NCBI GenBank assembly: GCA_002691605.1
Contig: NZID01000086.1
Span: 1-39,085 of the forward strand
DNA from: Crocinitomicaceae bacterium
GTDB taxonomy: Bacteria > Bacteroidota > Bacteroidia > Flavobacteriales_D > Parvicellaceae
Reading direction: 5' to 3'
Length of the DNA: 39,085 nt
This document shows, in pieces, positions 17,406-26,271 of this stretch. The notes below the pieces were generated by a model. It was not told the DNA's origin. It saw nothing but the letters and a program-made list of their open reading frames with translations, and searched no databases. The position numbers and the translations under genes are program-made. Each line of letters begins with the position of its first letter. The stretch's first letter is position 1.

Positions 17406-19136
17406 TTAAAATTGAAAATAAATAAATGGTTGAAGACTAGTAGAGGCTATTTGATACATAAAAAAAACAGCCATAAAACCAATCAGCAGCTGAATTACTA
17501 CTGAAGAAGTAGCAAAAGCTTCTCTATACCGTTTTTTCCATTTTTCAGGAATAAAATGGATTAAAAATCCAATTCCAATAACTATAAATACATTTTTGTA
17601 AACACTCAATACTTCAAAAGCTAAATTCCATTGAAAGTTAAAAAACAATTGATTAAGAATCTCATTTGCAGTAAACCATTCTGAAATAATGTTATGAGAT
17701 TCATCCATTTGATCCCAAGAATTTATTGAACCGGTTCTAAACCAAATCCTTGTAAATGTCACAAAATTAAAAGTGATAATGATTCCCCAAATCTTACTGA
17801 GCCAAGTAAATTTATCTTTCCAAGGACTAATTTTTTTCCATAGTTTATAAATTACAATTCCCAATCCATTTAATCCACCCCAAAGGACAAAATTCCAACT
17901 GGCACCATGCCAAAGGCCGCCAATTAGCATAGTAAGCATAATATTAATATTAGTTAGGTACCATTTGTTAAATTTAGGGAAAAGCTCACCAAAAAGTAAT
18001 GTTAAAAATATCACAGAAAGCAAGCCAAATAACAGTGCAAGTGAACCACTTATTAAATATACAAATAGTACAATTAAAGATAAAGTAACATAACTAAATA
18101 TGGACCCTCCTCGGTTACCTCCCATAGGGATGTATAAATAGTCCTTAAGCCAAGAAGACAACGAAATATGCCACCTTTTCCAGAACTCACCACAATTATC
18201 AGCTTTGTATGGTGAGTTAAAGTTTTTAGGAAGACGAAAACCTAAAATTAATGCTATCCCAATTGCAATATCTGTGTAGCCGGAAAAATCTGCATAAACT
18301 TGAAGAGAATATCCGTATAGGGCCATTAAATTTTCAAACCCTGAAAACATTCCAGGATTATCAAATACTCTATCAACAAAGTTTACCGCTATATAATCTG
18401 CTAAAAGAAATTTTTTTAAAAGCCCGTTTAAAATCCAGAATAAAGCCGTTCCAAAATCTTTTTTACTTACACTGTAGGGTTTTTGAATTTGAGGAATAAA
18501 TTCAGATGCTCTTACTATCGGACCTGCAACAAGCTGAGGAAAAAAAGAAACATAAAAACCAAAGTCGAAAATATTATTTACCGGGGTTAATTTCTTTCTG
18601 AAAATATCAATAGAGTAAGACATAGTTTGAAATGTATAGAAAGAAATACCAACTGGTAATAATATTTGATCTACTCTAAAACTAGATCCTGTAGCCTGAT
18701 TAGTTAATAATGCAAAATGATTAATTGGTTGCCAATTAGATCCAATAATGGAGTTAAACGAATCCGCGAAGAAGTATGCGTATTTAAAATATATTAAAAT
18801 AAGTAAATTAGAAGCAATACTGAATCCGAGAAGAACCTTAGCATTTAACTCTTTTTTTGAATTATATATAGCTTTTCCTAAAAAGAAATCTAGTACGGTA
18901 GAAAACAATAATATGGAAAAGAAAAATCCACTTGTTTTAAAATAGAAGTACAAACTAACTAAAAGTAAGAAGATACTTCGTAATCTTATTTTATTATAAA
19001 TTAAGCTATATCCACTAAGCACCAAGAGAAAGAAAATCCAAAAAGTGTACTCTGTAAATATCATAGGATGTTCAGATGTGTTCAAAAAGGCATCAAAACC
19101 CCAATTAAAAAACTTATTTATTGAAAAATCACCCAC
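17406..19136 (-). CDS. MBOAT-family O-acyltransferase (AlgI/PatA-like)
   Basis: Multi-TM; LLPVGISFYTFQTMSYSIDIFR, FFPQLVAGPIVRASEFIPQ, FWKRWHISLSSWLKDYLYIPMGGNRGG, GGLWHGASWNFVLWGGLNG. Confidence 0.95.
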   Translation of the reverse strand: MGDFSINKFFNWGFDAFLNTSEHPMIFTEYTFWIFFLLVLSGYSLIYNKIRLRSIFLLLVSLYFYFKTSGFFFSILLFSTVLDFFLGKAIYNSKKELNAKVLLGFSIASNLLILIYFKYAYFFADSFNSIIGSNWQPINHFALLTNQATGSSFRVDQILLPVGISFYTFQTMSYSIDIFRKKLTPVNNIFDFGFYVSFFPQLVAGPIVRASEFIPQIQKPYSVSKKDFGTALFWILNGLLKKFLLADYIAVNFVDRVFDNPGMFSGFENLMALYGYSLQVYADFSGYTDIAIGIALILGFRLPKNFNSPYKADNCGEFWKRWHISLSSWLKDYLYIPMGGNRGGSIFSYVTLSLIVLFVYLISGSLALLFGLLSVIFLTLLFGELFPKFNKWYLTNINIMLTMLIGGLWHGASWNFVLWGGLNGLGIVIYKLWKKISPWKDKFTWLSKIWGIIITFNFVTFTRIWFRTGSINSWDQMDESHNIISEWFTANEILNQLFFNFQWNLAFEVLSVYKNVFIVIGIGFLIHFIPEKWKKRYREAFATSSVVIQLLIGFMAVFFMYQIASTSLQPFIYFQF

Positions 19137-20358
19137 GGTTCTTCTTATACTTTATGTAAGACTTGATTAATGCATCAAATAAAAGATCGCCAATTAAATT
19201 GTAGCCATCATAACTTAAATGAATTAAATCTTTTTTGGCTAATTGGTTTTTTTCCCACTCTTTTATGGAATTTAATCCCCCCATTATATCAAACATGTCC
19301 CATACTGCAAGATTTTTATTTTCAGCCAATTTTTTCATTTGTTGTTGTACTTCTAAAGCTCTTTCATTAGGGTACTTAACCTTATAATAACTATCATTAT
19401 TAGTGGTAAGTAAAATAGCTACATTGGGGTTTACAGATTTTATTTTATCAATAAGGGTGTCATAATTTTGGTAAAATAAATCTTTTGAAAAATCTTCTTC
19501 ATAAGCATCGTTTATTCCAATAGAAAAAATAACTAAATCAGGCTTAACCCAGCTTAACTCAGAAACCAGGTTTTCACACCTTAAATAACTTTTTACGCTC
19601 GCACCATTAACCCCAATTGAATGATAGGTGATACCATTAATATCGTTATCTAAATAAAGACCAAAAAATGAAAAATGTCCAGAATTAACGCCGATTTTTT
19701 TAATTTGAATAGCTAAAGAGTCGACATTTTCTGAAAAAGAAAAAGTAATAGATTCTTTTCCTTTTTTTGATTTTATTTCAATATTAGAATCTAATAAAAT
19801 ATTGATTTCGAAGTTATTAGAATCCTTATAAAAAAGAGTAACAGAAGAAAACGAATCATACTCTATTTCCGGATTTTCATGCCAAATATTAATAATAGAA
19901 AGGGTATCTAATAACTCGGCTCTAGCACCCATTAGTCCGAATGGGCCATTATGCGAATAAACAGAATTTCTATACCCTTTCCACCTTCCTGTATGACTAG
20001 ATTTTATAACGGGAGATCCGTTAGAGTTGATTAATCTGAAAGGAAATACAAAACCCCTTCCAGATTGATTAAAAGGCAACGCATTCTGGAAGTTGGTACG
20101 CATTTTATTTGACCAAATGTCGGCCTGAATATGAGAACCCCCAATATGAAGAATATTGACTTTTTCGTTTCCTTTCGAATATTGATTATCTAACTTATTA
20201 AAAAATATTTTCCATGATTTATGCCCATAAATTTCAAGATTATTCTTCTCTTTTTTAATAAATGGATATTGGAGATAATCAGGGCTTTCGAGTTGACCAT
20301 ACATGTTATAACAGGCAAATACGCAGGTAAAATAAAATAGAAATTGTGATTTAATCAT
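19129..20358 (-). CDS. SGNH/GDSL-family hydrolase (O-acetylation-associated)
   Basis: VNILHIGGSHIQADIWSNKMR, DLVIFSIGINDAYEED, DLIHLSYDGYNLIGDLL; overlaps the MBOAT gene by 8 bp. Confidence 0.85.
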   Translation of the reverse strand: MIKSQFLFYFTCVFACYNMYGQLESPDYLQYPFIKKEKNNLEIYGHKSWKIFFNKLDNQYSKGNEKVNILHIGGSHIQADIWSNKMRTNFQNALPFNQSGRGFVFPFRLINSNGSPVIKSSHTGRWKGYRNSVYSHNGPFGLMGARAELLDTLSIINIWHENPEIEYDSFSSVTLFYKDSNNFEINILLDSNIEIKSKKGKESITFSFSENVDSLAIQIKKIGVNSGHFSFFGLYLDNDINGITYHSIGVNGASVKSYLRCENLVSELSWVKPDLVIFSIGINDAYEEDFSKDLFYQNYDTLIDKIKSVNPNVAILLTTNNDSYYKVKYPNERALEVQQQMKKLAENKNLAVWDMFDIMGGLNSIKEWEKNQLAKKDLIHLSYDGYNLIGDLLFDALIKSYIKYKKNRG

Positions 20359-21820
20359 TGTTTTTTTGATCTAAATAATATTTATAATCCCTTATAAAAT
20401 CTTCAATAAAATAATCGGCAATTTTTTGTGCTCCTCTGTTAGTGAAATGAATATAATCCCTAGCAGCTAAAGAGGGTTTTTCATTTACCCATTTTTGAAT
20501 GGAATTTTTACCTCCCATATTTAGATACATATCCCAAAAGCAAGAATTAGTCTCAAAAGCAGCGCTTTTTAGGGCCAAAATAACCTCTTCTAAAATTGGA
20601 TAAGTTATGAATTCTGTTTTTTCTTTCATAGCCATATCAGCAGGGCCAATAATTAAAAACAATGTATTAGGATTAATTTTCTTTAATTTTTGAATTTGTT
20701 TCTTAAAATACTTTCCATATTTTACAGCTCGCTCTTTAGTTTTTATATAAGGGATAGTATTACCCCCAAATTCTAAAATAAATAAGTCTGGATTCAATAT
20801 TTTTTGCATTTCACTTAAGGATTCAAAATCTACTTTTGAAAACTCAATTCCAGATGCGCCTCTTAAAGGGATATTATCGACTACTACTCCTTCTTCTCCT
20901 TCTAAGGAAATTCCATAAATTATGGGACTAGAGCTAGAACTAAACTGTAATGTCAAAGCTTTTGGCCCCTTGCTAAAATCCAATTGTTTAAGTTGAATCT
21001 CTTTGGTTTTTCTTAATGTATCTATATAAAAAATAGAGTCGTGAATAATTAATTTAAATACAGTATTTTCTGAACAACTATAATACACCTTCAAAGTTTT
21101 AAAGTTTTTACAAAGCTTATAAGATTTAGTAGGTTTTTTTATTTCAATTTCACCCTTATACAAAAAGTTCGAATCTGAACTGATGGAGTCTTTTCCTATT
21201 TTACAAAAAGAGAATATAGCTCCATATTTTTTATGTTCAACAGATTTATCTATGTAAGGGCCAAAACCAGTTTTTCTTATCCAATTTTCAGACGGTTTAT
21301 TATTCAAACTGATTTTTCTTGTTGCTGGAATCAACGCAAAAAGTCCAGGCCCATTTCCGCCAAATTCACTTTGTAGTCTCTCTCGTAGTCTTCCAGAAAT
21401 TCTATCTCCCTCAATTTGTGAATCTCCATAATGCATTATTCTCACTTTTTTATTTTTGGCATTTTCTAATTTTCTAAAAAAAGAATGTAAAACTATTGGA
21501 TTATTTCTAGGGTATTGTATATTTTTTTCAGAATATAAAATAGAATCTTCTTTTCGTTTTTCTTCAATAATTTTAAGATTATATAAACTATCTTGAATCT
21601 GCTTTTTCACTCTTTTAATGGAGTCATGATTTATAATAATAACAGATGGTTTGACAACAACTACTTCCTCGATTTCGGTTTCTTTATGGAAATCTTTTTT
21701 AGAAATAAAATTTAATTCCAGTGTTCCTAATTGAACTCCATCAAATGGAAACACCCAAATTAAGAGAAGAATCAGAAGATATAATCCACTAAAAAACAGT
21801 AATGGATAAAAGGGCTTTAT
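20351..21820 (-). CDS. SGNH/GDSL-family hydrolase with N-terminal membrane anchor; probable start ATA at 21820 rather than the called GTG at 21754
   Basis: VRIMHYGDSQIEGDRISGRLRERLQSEFGGNGPGL, FILEFGGNTIPY, ARDYIHFTNRGAQKIAD. In-frame upstream translation (M)KPFYPLLFFSGLYLLILLLIWVFPFDG is a TM segment. Confidence 0.75.
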   Translation of the reverse strand: MKPFYPLLFFSGLYLLILLLIWVFPFDGVQLGTLELNFISKKDFHKETEIEEVVVVKPSVIIINHDSIKRVKKQIQDSLYNLKIIEEKRKEDSILYSEKNIQYPRNNPIVLHSFFRKLENAKNKKVRIMHYGDSQIEGDRISGRLRERLQSEFGGNGPGLFALIPATRKISLNNKPSENWIRKTGFGPYIDKSVEHKKYGAIFSFCKIGKDSISSDSNFLYKGEIEIKKPTKSYKLCKNFKTLKVYYSCSENTVFKLIIHDSIFYIDTLRKTKEIQLKQLDFSKGPKALTLQFSSSSSPIIYGISLEGEEGVVVDNIPLRGASGIEFSKVDFESLSEMQKILNPDLFILEFGGNTIPYIKTKERAVKYGKYFKKQIQKLKKINPNTLFLIIGPADMAMKEKTEFITYPILEEVILALKSAAFETNSCFWDMYLNMGGKNSIQKWVNEKPSLAARDYIHFTNRGAQKIADYFIEDFIRDYKYYLDQKNND

Positions 21821-23097
21821 TTCTTTATTATTTTTAATTTCTGATTAGGTTTTAGGTTTTGATAGGAATTATATTTGCAGATATCTTTTATTTTTAAATA
21901 AGGATATTTGTTTAGTATTTGCCAAAAATATTTTTCATTGCTAATCCTATGATTTAAAAGATTTTCTAGATTAGGAGAAGAGTTAGAAAAAATCAATAAT
22001 TTTTGTCCTTGATATATGATGGTATTTTTCAGATTATTCCAAGACATAATTTGACTTATACTAACATCATAATCTATGGCTATTTGCCCTAAAACATCTC
22101 CCTGTATGACCAAATGTTTTTTTTGTCCGCTAACTAAATTATCCAAGTATAGATCATTCAACATTGAGTCTTGAAAGTTCAGGATCTCATCTATTTTTTT
22201 TATGATATAGTTACCAGTACTCCTTTTTAAATAAACAGGATAGTTTTTAGGCAATACCGAATTGATTAATACTGGATTGGAATTAATTATTTTAGTAAAG
22301 TCAATTTTTTTATGCTGCGCAATTGCATCAAAGTAGATATTTTCCTTGAAAGTGTATAAATTTAATTTTGATACCGTATTTTTTTTAAAAATAGAGTTTT
22401 TGATTTCTTGCTTTTTATTTTTCTCTAACCATGCAGCTAGTTCTATGATTTTTAAAAATCTAGGGTTAATATTTTTTTTGCAGTCTTCCCATTTTTGTGA
22501 TCCTTTATTTTTAATAATGTTAGAGACATAATTTGGAGAAGTAATAAAAGCTAACATTGCCCAATTCTCATCTTTATACTGCTTCATAAGATTTTGTAAG
22601 TAAATAATGGACGCTTTAGTAGCTAGTTTTATATCAAATCTTTCATCAACATAATTATTTACTACAAGTTCTGATCTTAATGCAGTTAAATAGGCCAACC
22701 CCCAAACACCTTTTTTTGAATAAGCTCCCTCATGGTTGATTTGATAGCCTGAAGAAATCAATGGTAGATATTCAAATATAACTGGCAGCTTATTTGCAAG
22801 TATACTAGAGTCTATAAAATCAAATCTTTCGTCTTTTATTTTAAGTAAATAGTTTAAGAGATTGGTACATGAATTATAAGACTTAAGATTTTTGGGCAGG
22901 TTTAGAGGTGTATTTGTTTGGGTAGTTGGAATATTGATTTCAGAAGTATTAAAAAGAAAGTTTTCGCTTTTTTGTGATAAAATTGAAATAGGAATAAGAA
23001 AGTTCACCAAAAAAATAAAATACCAACCACCCTTTTTATTGGGTTTTATAAAATCCAAAACAATTAGAACTTGATTTTTTAAATGATCAATCTTCAA
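21817..23097 (-). CDS. LysM protein with degenerate lytic-transglycosylase-like (GH23/MltD-type) domain
   Basis: PLISSGYQINHEGAYSKKGVWGLAYL...NYVDERFDIKLATKASIIYLQNLM resembles the MltD GH23 core without the catalytic Glu; LysM: HLVIQGDVLGQIAIDYDVSISQIMSWNNLKNTIIYQGQKLLIF. Confidence 0.75.
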   Translation of the reverse strand: MKIDHLKNQVLIVLDFIKPNKKGGWYFIFLVNFLIPISILSQKSENFLFNTSEINIPTTQTNTPLNLPKNLKSYNSCTNLLNYLLKIKDERFDFIDSSILANKLPVIFEYLPLISSGYQINHEGAYSKKGVWGLAYLTALRSELVVNNYVDERFDIKLATKASIIYLQNLMKQYKDENWAMLAFITSPNYVSNIIKNKGSQKWEDCKKNINPRFLKIIELAAWLEKNKKQEIKNSIFKKNTVSKLNLYTFKENIYFDAIAQHKKIDFTKIINSNPVLINSVLPKNYPVYLKRSTGNYIIKKIDEILNFQDSMLNDLYLDNLVSGQKKHLVIQGDVLGQIAIDYDVSISQIMSWNNLKNTIIYQGQKLLIFSNSSPNLENLLNHRISNEKYFWQILNKYPYLKIKDICKYNSYQNLKPNQKLKIIKK

Positions 23098-23169
23098 AAT
23101 TATAAGCTAGTAGAATATAAATACAATATTAAATGTAGTTATACTTCAATAATAATAGTACAAAATCGC

Positions 23170-24870
23170 TTATTTATACCAAGCTTCTACTTCTTCGAGT
23201 AGTATTGGAGGGATACTTAACTTATTTTTTTTACGATAGCTGTTTAATTTTTGATGAACAGCTGTTGGTTTAGCTTCCAAAAGAATGCTTACTGAAGTGT
23301 ACCCAATTTCGTATAGTGGTTGAATCCAACTTTCAGCAATATTTAATTTTAAATATTCTTTTTTATTTGGTCCAGTATCCCATTTTTCCGGCTTCATTTG
23401 AGGGAAAAGTAAAACTTCTTGAATGGAAGATTGATTACATAGAAACATTACAAGTCTATCAATTCCTATTCCCATTCCAGATGTTGGCGGCATTCCATAT
23501 TCAAGAGCTCGAATGAAATCTAAATCGATTAGCATCGCTTCATCATCCCCTCTTTCAGCTAACTTAATTTGCTCTTCAAACCTCAACTTTTGATCAATAG
23601 GGTCATTTAATTCTGAATAGGCATTGGCCAACTCTTTTCCATTTACCATTAATTCAAATCTTTCAGTAAGTTCATCGTTATCTCTATGTTTTTTACACAA
23701 TGGAGACATTTCAATGGGATAATCCGTAATGAATGTTGGCTGGAGGTAGTTAGATTCACATTTTTCTCCAAAAATCTCATCAATTAATTTCCCTTTGCCC
23801 ATAGAGTCGTTAGTTTCTATATTCAGCTTTTTACAAGTCTCAAAAAGTTCCTTTACACCCATTTTTGAAATATCTATACCCGTATGTTCTTTTATAGAAT
23901 TAAGCATAGAAATTCTTTTAAATGGTTTTTTAAAACTAATTGTATTATTTCCAATTTTAACATCTGTCGTTCCTAAAACTTCCAAACAGATAAATTCTAA
24001 CATCTCTTCGGTGAAACTCATCATCCAATGATAATCTTTATATGCTACATAAACTTCCATTTGGGTAAACTCAGGATTATGGGTCTTATCCATTCCTTCA
24101 TTTCTAAAATCTTTGGCAAATTCATAGACTCCCTCAAATCCTCCAACTATGAGTCTTTTTAGATAAAGTTCATTGGCAATTCTTAAATATAATGGAACAT
24201 CTAAAGCGTTGTGATGGGTTACAAATGGTTTTGCTGCAGCTCCTCCTGGAATACTTTGTAAAATTGGGGTTTCCACTTCAACATAGTCTTTCTTAGAAAG
24301 AAACTTTCTCATACTATTAATTACTTTAGATCTCTTAAGAAAAGTTTCCTTAACGTAGTCGTTTACAATAAGATCTACATACCTTCTCCTATATCTTAAT
24401 TCTGGATCGTTAAAAGCATCATGAGTAATTCCATCAGTATCAACTTTAGGCTGAGGTAAAGGTTTTAAAGACTTACTTAGTAAATGAATCATTTCTACAT
24501 TAACAGAAATTTCTCCAACCCTTGTTTTAAAAACTTTTCCTTCAATTCCTAATATGTCACCAAGATCGAGCCATTTTTTAAAGACATCATTATACATAGA
24601 CTTGTCTTCATCTGGACATATTATGTCTCGATTTAAATAAATTTGTATTTTACCTTTTGCATCTTGAATAGATCCAAAACTAGCTTTCCCTTGTATTTTT
24701 CTTCGCATTAACCTGCCAGCAATAATAACTTTCTCCCCGTCTATAAAATTTTCTAAAATTTGAGATGAATAATGGGAGAATTTAAATTCTTCGGCAGGGT
24801 AGGGGTTAATTCCATAGGAAATTATTTTTTGAAGACTTTCTCTTCTAATCTGCTCTTGTTCTGAAAGCAT
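23170..24870 (-). CDS. lysS: Lysyl-tRNA synthetase, class II
   Basis: FRNEGMDKTHNPEFTQMEVYVAYKDY, GGAAAKPFVTHHNALDVPLYLRIANELYLKRLIVGGFEGVYE, PPTSGMGIGIDRLVMFL. Confidence 0.97.
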   Translation of the reverse strand: MLSEQEQIRRESLQKIISYGINPYPAEEFKFSHYSSQILENFIDGEKVIIAGRLMRRKIQGKASFGSIQDAKGKIQIYLNRDIICPDEDKSMYNDVFKKWLDLGDILGIEGKVFKTRVGEISVNVEMIHLLSKSLKPLPQPKVDTDGITHDAFNDPELRYRRRYVDLIVNDYVKETFLKRSKVINSMRKFLSKKDYVEVETPILQSIPGGAAAKPFVTHHNALDVPLYLRIANELYLKRLIVGGFEGVYEFAKDFRNEGMDKTHNPEFTQMEVYVAYKDYHWMMSFTEEMLEFICLEVLGTTDVKIGNNTISFKKPFKRISMLNSIKEHTGIDISKMGVKELFETCKKLNIETNDSMGKGKLIDEIFGEKCESNYLQPTFITDYPIEMSPLCKKHRDNDELTERFELMVNGKELANAYSELNDPIDQKLRFEEQIKLAERGDDEAMLIDLDFIRALEYGMPPTSGMGIGIDRLVMFLCNQSSIQEVLLFPQMKPEKWDTGPNKKEYLKLNIAESWIQPLYEIGYTSVSILLEAKPTAVHQKLNSYRKKNKLSIPPILLEEVEAWYK

Positions 24871-24972
24871 ATGAATAAGTAAATTCTAAATAAAGAATGA
24901 AAAGGAAGACTTGGTTACATCGTTCGGATTCACACATAAAACAGGAATCATTAAACTATTAGCAACTAATTT

Positions 24973-25713
24973 TTATTGAAAGGAATTTTCTAATATTCCC
25001 AAGATAGAATCTTCCTGTAAATTCATTATTGCAATTAAATCTGCATCAACTTTTACTGATAATTTCAATATCCCTTCAGACAAGGTTTGTCCTTTTTCAA
25101 CAAGATGAGAAGAATGAGAGACGTTTTTCTCACTTAGATATTTACCTGCCCATAGTTGATTGGCTTTAAGTTTGTTTTTTGCAAATTCATCTTCCTCATC
25201 TAACGTAATTAGATGAACTTGAGAGTCAAAATATTGAGCAATTTTAGATACCAACTCTAATTTCTGTTTGGTTTCAATATTTAAATCTAGTGGAACAACT
25301 ATATGATCATATCCCGAATCTTGCATTAGTTTTTCTTGAACTATAATAAATGGAACGGGAGAGTTAGTAATAACTTTTAATGCATTACTTCCAGTTATTT
25401 TTTGCCATCTACTAGCTCCATGAGTGCCCATAAATATTAATGAAACTCCAATTTCGCTAGCTACATCACCAATATCATCAAAAATATTTCCAATTCTAAC
25501 TACAGTACTAATTGAGCATGAAGAATCAACGGCCTTACCGATAGAAGTCTCTTGTTCTAGCTTTTCATGGGCTTTACTTACGTCCTCTCTTGAATCTACT
25601 ATATGAAGTAGAACCAATTCAGCATTAATAATAGATGCAAATTTAACAGCATGTTGAATAGCCGTATGTGAAACTTCCGAAAAGTCAGTTGGTACAAGTA
25701 ATTTAGTAGGCAT
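24973..25713 (-). CDS. Universal stress protein (UspA family, tandem-domain)
   Basis: KLLVPTDFSEVSHTAIQHAVKFA, LIFMGTHGASRWQKITGSNALKVITNSPVPFIIVQ, second Usp-like half. Confidence 0.88.
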   Translation of the reverse strand: MPTKLLVPTDFSEVSHTAIQHAVKFASIINAELVLLHIVDSREDVSKAHEKLEQETSIGKAVDSSCSISTVVRIGNIFDDIGDVASEIGVSLIFMGTHGASRWQKITGSNALKVITNSPVPFIIVQEKLMQDSGYDHIVVPLDLNIETKQKLELVSKIAQYFDSQVHLITLDEEDEFAKNKLKANQLWAGKYLSEKNVSHSSHLVEKGQTLSEGILKLSVKVDADLIAIMNLQEDSILGILENSFQ

Positions 25714-25749
25714 AATTAAAGAATTTAATTTTTAAGTTGACAAATTTAA

Positions 25750-25795
25750 AACTATTAAAGTAAAAAATAGTTAAATAATTATTATAAAATTATTT
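25750..25795 (-). terminator. AT-rich hairpins downstream of the bactofilin gene
   Basis: AAATAATT (25773-25780)/AATTATTT (25788-25795) and AACTATT (25750-25756)/AATAGTT (25766-25772). The minus strand reads into a T-rich stretch. Low GC stem. Confidence 0.3.
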
Positions 25796-26231
25796 AAGCG
25801 GTTTTATCTTTTAAAGGTTCTTTATTTTGATTTAAAGATTCTTCATTCGAGGAAAGATCTTTTAAAACAGCTCCCATTTTACAGTTTCCAGAAAAAATTG
25901 CTCCAGGTTCAATGGCCAATTTATTTGTAGAAATTTCGCCCTGTAATTTAGCAGTACTTTTGAGAGATAACAATTCGTCGACTTCAATAGTCCCATTTAG
26001 TTTACCTTCAATGTCAGCATTTTTACAGTTAATATCACCATCAATTTTTCCAGTTGGACCTAGAACTAACCTGCCCTTTAGAGAAATTGTTCCTTTTAGG
26101 TAACCATCAATTCTAATATTAGAATCAGATTTTATATCCCCCTCAATATGTGTCCCTTCCACTATTCTGTTTAGCCTTTCGGGAGACTGGTTATTAGAAT
26201 TTGCCATATGCTTATCGGATTTAAATACCAT
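25794..26231 (-). CDS. Bactofilin (polymer-forming cytoskeletal protein)
   Basis: IVEGTHIEGDIKSDSNIRIDGYLKGTISLKGRLVLGPTGKIDGDINCKNADIEGKLNGTIEVDELLSLKSTAKLQGEI repeat fold. Confidence 0.93.
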   Translation of the reverse strand: MVFKSDKHMANSNNQSPERLNRIVEGTHIEGDIKSDSNIRIDGYLKGTISLKGRLVLGPTGKIDGDINCKNADIEGKLNGTIEVDELLSLKSTAKLQGEISTNKLAIEPGAIFSGNCKMGAVLKDLSSNEESLNQNKEPLKDKTA

Positions 26232-26271
26232 AATTTATTCGACAAAGATACAAAAAACATGAAATTTCAAA

